Positions 20,361 to 21,915 of a stretch of DNA of 21,915 nucleotides are shown in pieces. The stretch's first letter is position 1. Every line of letters begins with the position of its first letter. A model generated the notes under the pieces. It saw only the letters and a program-made list of their open reading frames with translations. It did not search any database and was not told the origin of the DNA. The translations under genes were made by a program, and so were the position numbers. Source of the stretch: Terana coerulea (taxonomy: Eukaryota > Basidiomycota > Agaricomycetes > Polyporales > Phanerochaetaceae); NCBI GenBank assembly GCA_024811115.1, contig JAKOGH010001182.1, positions 1-21,915 on the forward strand, written 5' to 3'.

Positions 20361-21130
20361 TCCAGTCAGTAAGCCAGAAATATTCAAATTTCGACGAATT
20401 TCTGGCTATTTCTAGCTCCACCAGAGAGCAAGAGCTTACTTACTCTTACTTACTCAGTAAGTAAACAGTACTTACTGCAGCCTACCTAGTCAGTAAGTCA
20501 GAAATAATCGAATTTCGAAGAATTTCTAGCTATTTCTAGCTCCACCAGAGAGCAAGAGCTTACTTACTCTTACTTACTTAGTAAGTAAACAGTACTTACT
20601 GTGACCTACCCAGTCAGTAAGCTGAAAATATTTGAATTTCGACGAATTCCTTGCTATTTCTAGCTCTACCAGAGAGCAAGAGCTTGCTTACCCTTACTTA
20701 CTAGGTAAGTAATAGTTACTTATCACCCACCTACTCAGTCAGCAAGCCAGAAATATTCGAATTTTGGCGAATTTCTGGCTATTTCTAGCTCCACCAGAGA
20801 GCAAGAGCTTACTTACTCTTGCTCACCAAGTAAGTAACAGTTGCTTACTATTATGTATCTGGCCACTAAGTGCGCTTTTTGCACTGCCTTATCCAGTGCT
20901 CCAATGAGGCAAGTGATTAGAACATTTTGAAGAGAAATAAGAGCTCTGGTTATAATGGTAGTGAGATCATTTTCGAGGTAAGTAACAGTTACTTACCACC
21001 TACTGACCTAGTCAGTAAGCCAGAAATATTCGAATTTTGACGATTTTCTAACTATTTCTAGCTTTATCAGAGAGCAAGAGCTTACTTACTCTTACTTACC
21101 AAGTAAGTAGACAATACTTACTATGACTTA
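20361..21130 (+). repeat. Tandem repeat, unit about 124 bp, four units plus a fifth after an interruption
   Basis: Each unit runs CAGTCAGTAAGCCAGAAATA, a TTCGAATTTCGACGAATTTC-like inverted core, CTATTTCTAGCTCCACCAG, AGAGCAAGAGCTTACTTACT, and a closing palindrome of AGTAAGTA...TACTTACT type. The CCAGAG mark falls at 20421, 20545, 20669 and 20794, a spacing of 124-125. A fifth unit is at about 20985-21130. About 135 bp of different sequence (20850-20985), with its own AGTGC...GCACT hairpin, lies between. No coding potential was seen. The array is satellite-like. Confidence 0.85.
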
Positions 21131-21216
21131 CCTAATATTATTAAAATCGTAATCCAGGGTGGATTCCGTGCAGTAGCTTATGTAAGCGTGTACATGCCTA
21201 ATTGGGATGTGTACAT
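21131..21216 (+). repeat. Direct repeat flanking the 124-bp array, copy 2
   Basis: Second copy of the 20173 repeat, 958 bp further on, with small differences. A short third piece (CCTAATACTATTAAAAT) starts at 21352. The pair brackets the whole 124-bp array. Confidence 0.8.
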
Positions 21217-21350
21217 GTCCGAATCGGGATATGTACATGTCCAAATCGGGATATGTACAGCTTATGTAAGCGTGTACACATCCGAATCAGGATATGTACA
21301 GCTTATATAAACGTGTACATATCCAAATCGGGATATGTACATGTGTACTT
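21200..21350 (+). repeat. Short repeats centred on the palindrome TGTACA
   Basis: Repeats of GGGATRTGTACATGTCCRAA and of GGGATATGTACAGCTTATRT, each containing the TGTACA palindrome. The 83-codon open frame over this stretch (21202-21453) is a by-product of the repeat. Confidence 0.75.
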
Positions 21351-21523
21351 GCCTAATACTATTAAAATGGAATCAGCTACTGTTTCGCGTCATGACGCTT
21401 GCTATATATATATATATAATTATATTGCATATGACGCATATGACGCTCAATAGTGAATGTTTACATAGTTCATTGTTATGGCATTTAATTTTCGACTCAC
21501 CATTGTGCTTCAAGAAAAGAACC

Positions 21524-21800
21524 AATGATTATTTTAATCGAATTGTTTATTAATTGTTTTGCTTTTTGAAAAGCAAAACAATCATTATTTTAATCGAATT
21601 GTTTATTAATTGTTTTGCTTTTGAAAAGCAAAACAATCATTATTTTAATTGAATTGTTTATTAATTGTTTTGCTTTTCCAAAAAGCAAAACAATTATTAT
21701 TTTAATCGAATTGTTTATTAATTGTTTTGCTTTTCCAAAAAAGCAAAACAATCATTATTTTAATCGAATTGTTTATTAAATGTTTTGCTTTTTGAAAACA
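21524..21800. repeat. AT-rich hairpin array, five units of 55-58 bp
   Basis: Units start near 21541, 21597, 21652, 21709 and 21767 (AATTGTTTATTAA mark). Each holds an inverted repeat ATTGTTTTGCTTTT / AAAAGCAAAACAAT with a 1-6 base loop. Units differ mainly in the loop (TGA, GA, CCA, CCAAA). The last unit is incomplete. The remaining bases to 21915 hold nothing recognised. Confidence 0.85.
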
Positions 21801-21915
21801 ATGAACCAGCATATGCTGAAGGAACTTGGAGGTTTGCAACTAGCGCCACATTACTATTACCCCTCACCATAAGCTTTGCCCTAGTGACATAGATACTTTG
21901 GATAATAATGAAGGC

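Noticed and set aside
21202..21453. Plus-strand frame of 83 codons
   Set aside because: Made of the TGTACA repeats; repetitive composition, no start context.
20361..21800. CRISPR-like array
   Set aside because: Units are tandem with no unique spacers, no cas genes are present, and the genome is eukaryotic.
21850..21862. Match to a rolling-circle nonanucleotide pattern (TACTATTAC)
   Set aside because: No flanking stem and no Rep gene; expected by chance in AT-rich DNA.
20155..21915. Inserted mitochondrial DNA
   Set aside because: AT-rich and hairpin-rich, but no mitochondrial gene, tRNA or rRNA was seen, and the satellite units do not look mitochondrial.

Overview
This window looks like nuclear DNA of a GC-rich basidiomycete, probably an agaricomycete close to the polypores. 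Genes on both strands are cut by short introns of about 47-65 nt with GT(R)NGT donors, CTNAY branch sites and NAG acceptors. The gene content also fits: a FunK1-type kinase, a SnoaL-FMO monooxygenase, a TM-anchored alpha/beta hydrolase, and a multi-pass membrane protein with the fungal WWSKP motif. I saw no rRNA, tRNA, CRISPR array or viral gene.

Layout: (1) 1-1082, minus, the N-terminal part of an FAD/NAD(P)-binding monooxygenase that runs off the left edge. (2) 1699-3723, minus, an intact four-exon alpha/beta hydrolase. (3) 4109-5541, plus, a BuGZ/ZNF207-like C2H2 zinc-finger protein, divergent from the hydrolase. (4) 6260-7038, plus, the C-terminal half of a formate/nitrite transporter, probably a pseudogene. 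(5) 7917-10523, plus, a FunK1 kinase. (6) 11691-13759, minus, a fungal multi-pass membrane protein broken by a 384-bp foldback element at 12253-12636, with further C-terminal-like fragments downstream. (7) 15384-15958, minus, an uncertain small gene, divergent from (8) 16056-17110, plus, a conserved coiled-coil hypothetical protein. (9) 17640-19169, plus, the mitochondrial bc1 assembly chaperone CBP3. (10) 19908-20123, a diverged copy of the DNA just upstream of the membrane-protein gene. It ends at a C17 tract, after which composition changes abruptly to an AT-rich block of nested repeats (20155-21800).

The genes do not form an obvious pathway or cluster; they are housekeeping (CBP3, BuGZ) mixed with accessory families. 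The strongest global signal is that seven of the genes read through only if a single base is added or removed at a homopolymer run, about twelve sites in all, with recognisable family sequence on both sides. That pattern points to assembly indels more than gene death. The foldback insertion, the truncated transporter and the duplicated flank are not explained that way. I found no convincing new multi-gene system. The best candidates for novelty are the foldback element and the satellite-like repeat block.
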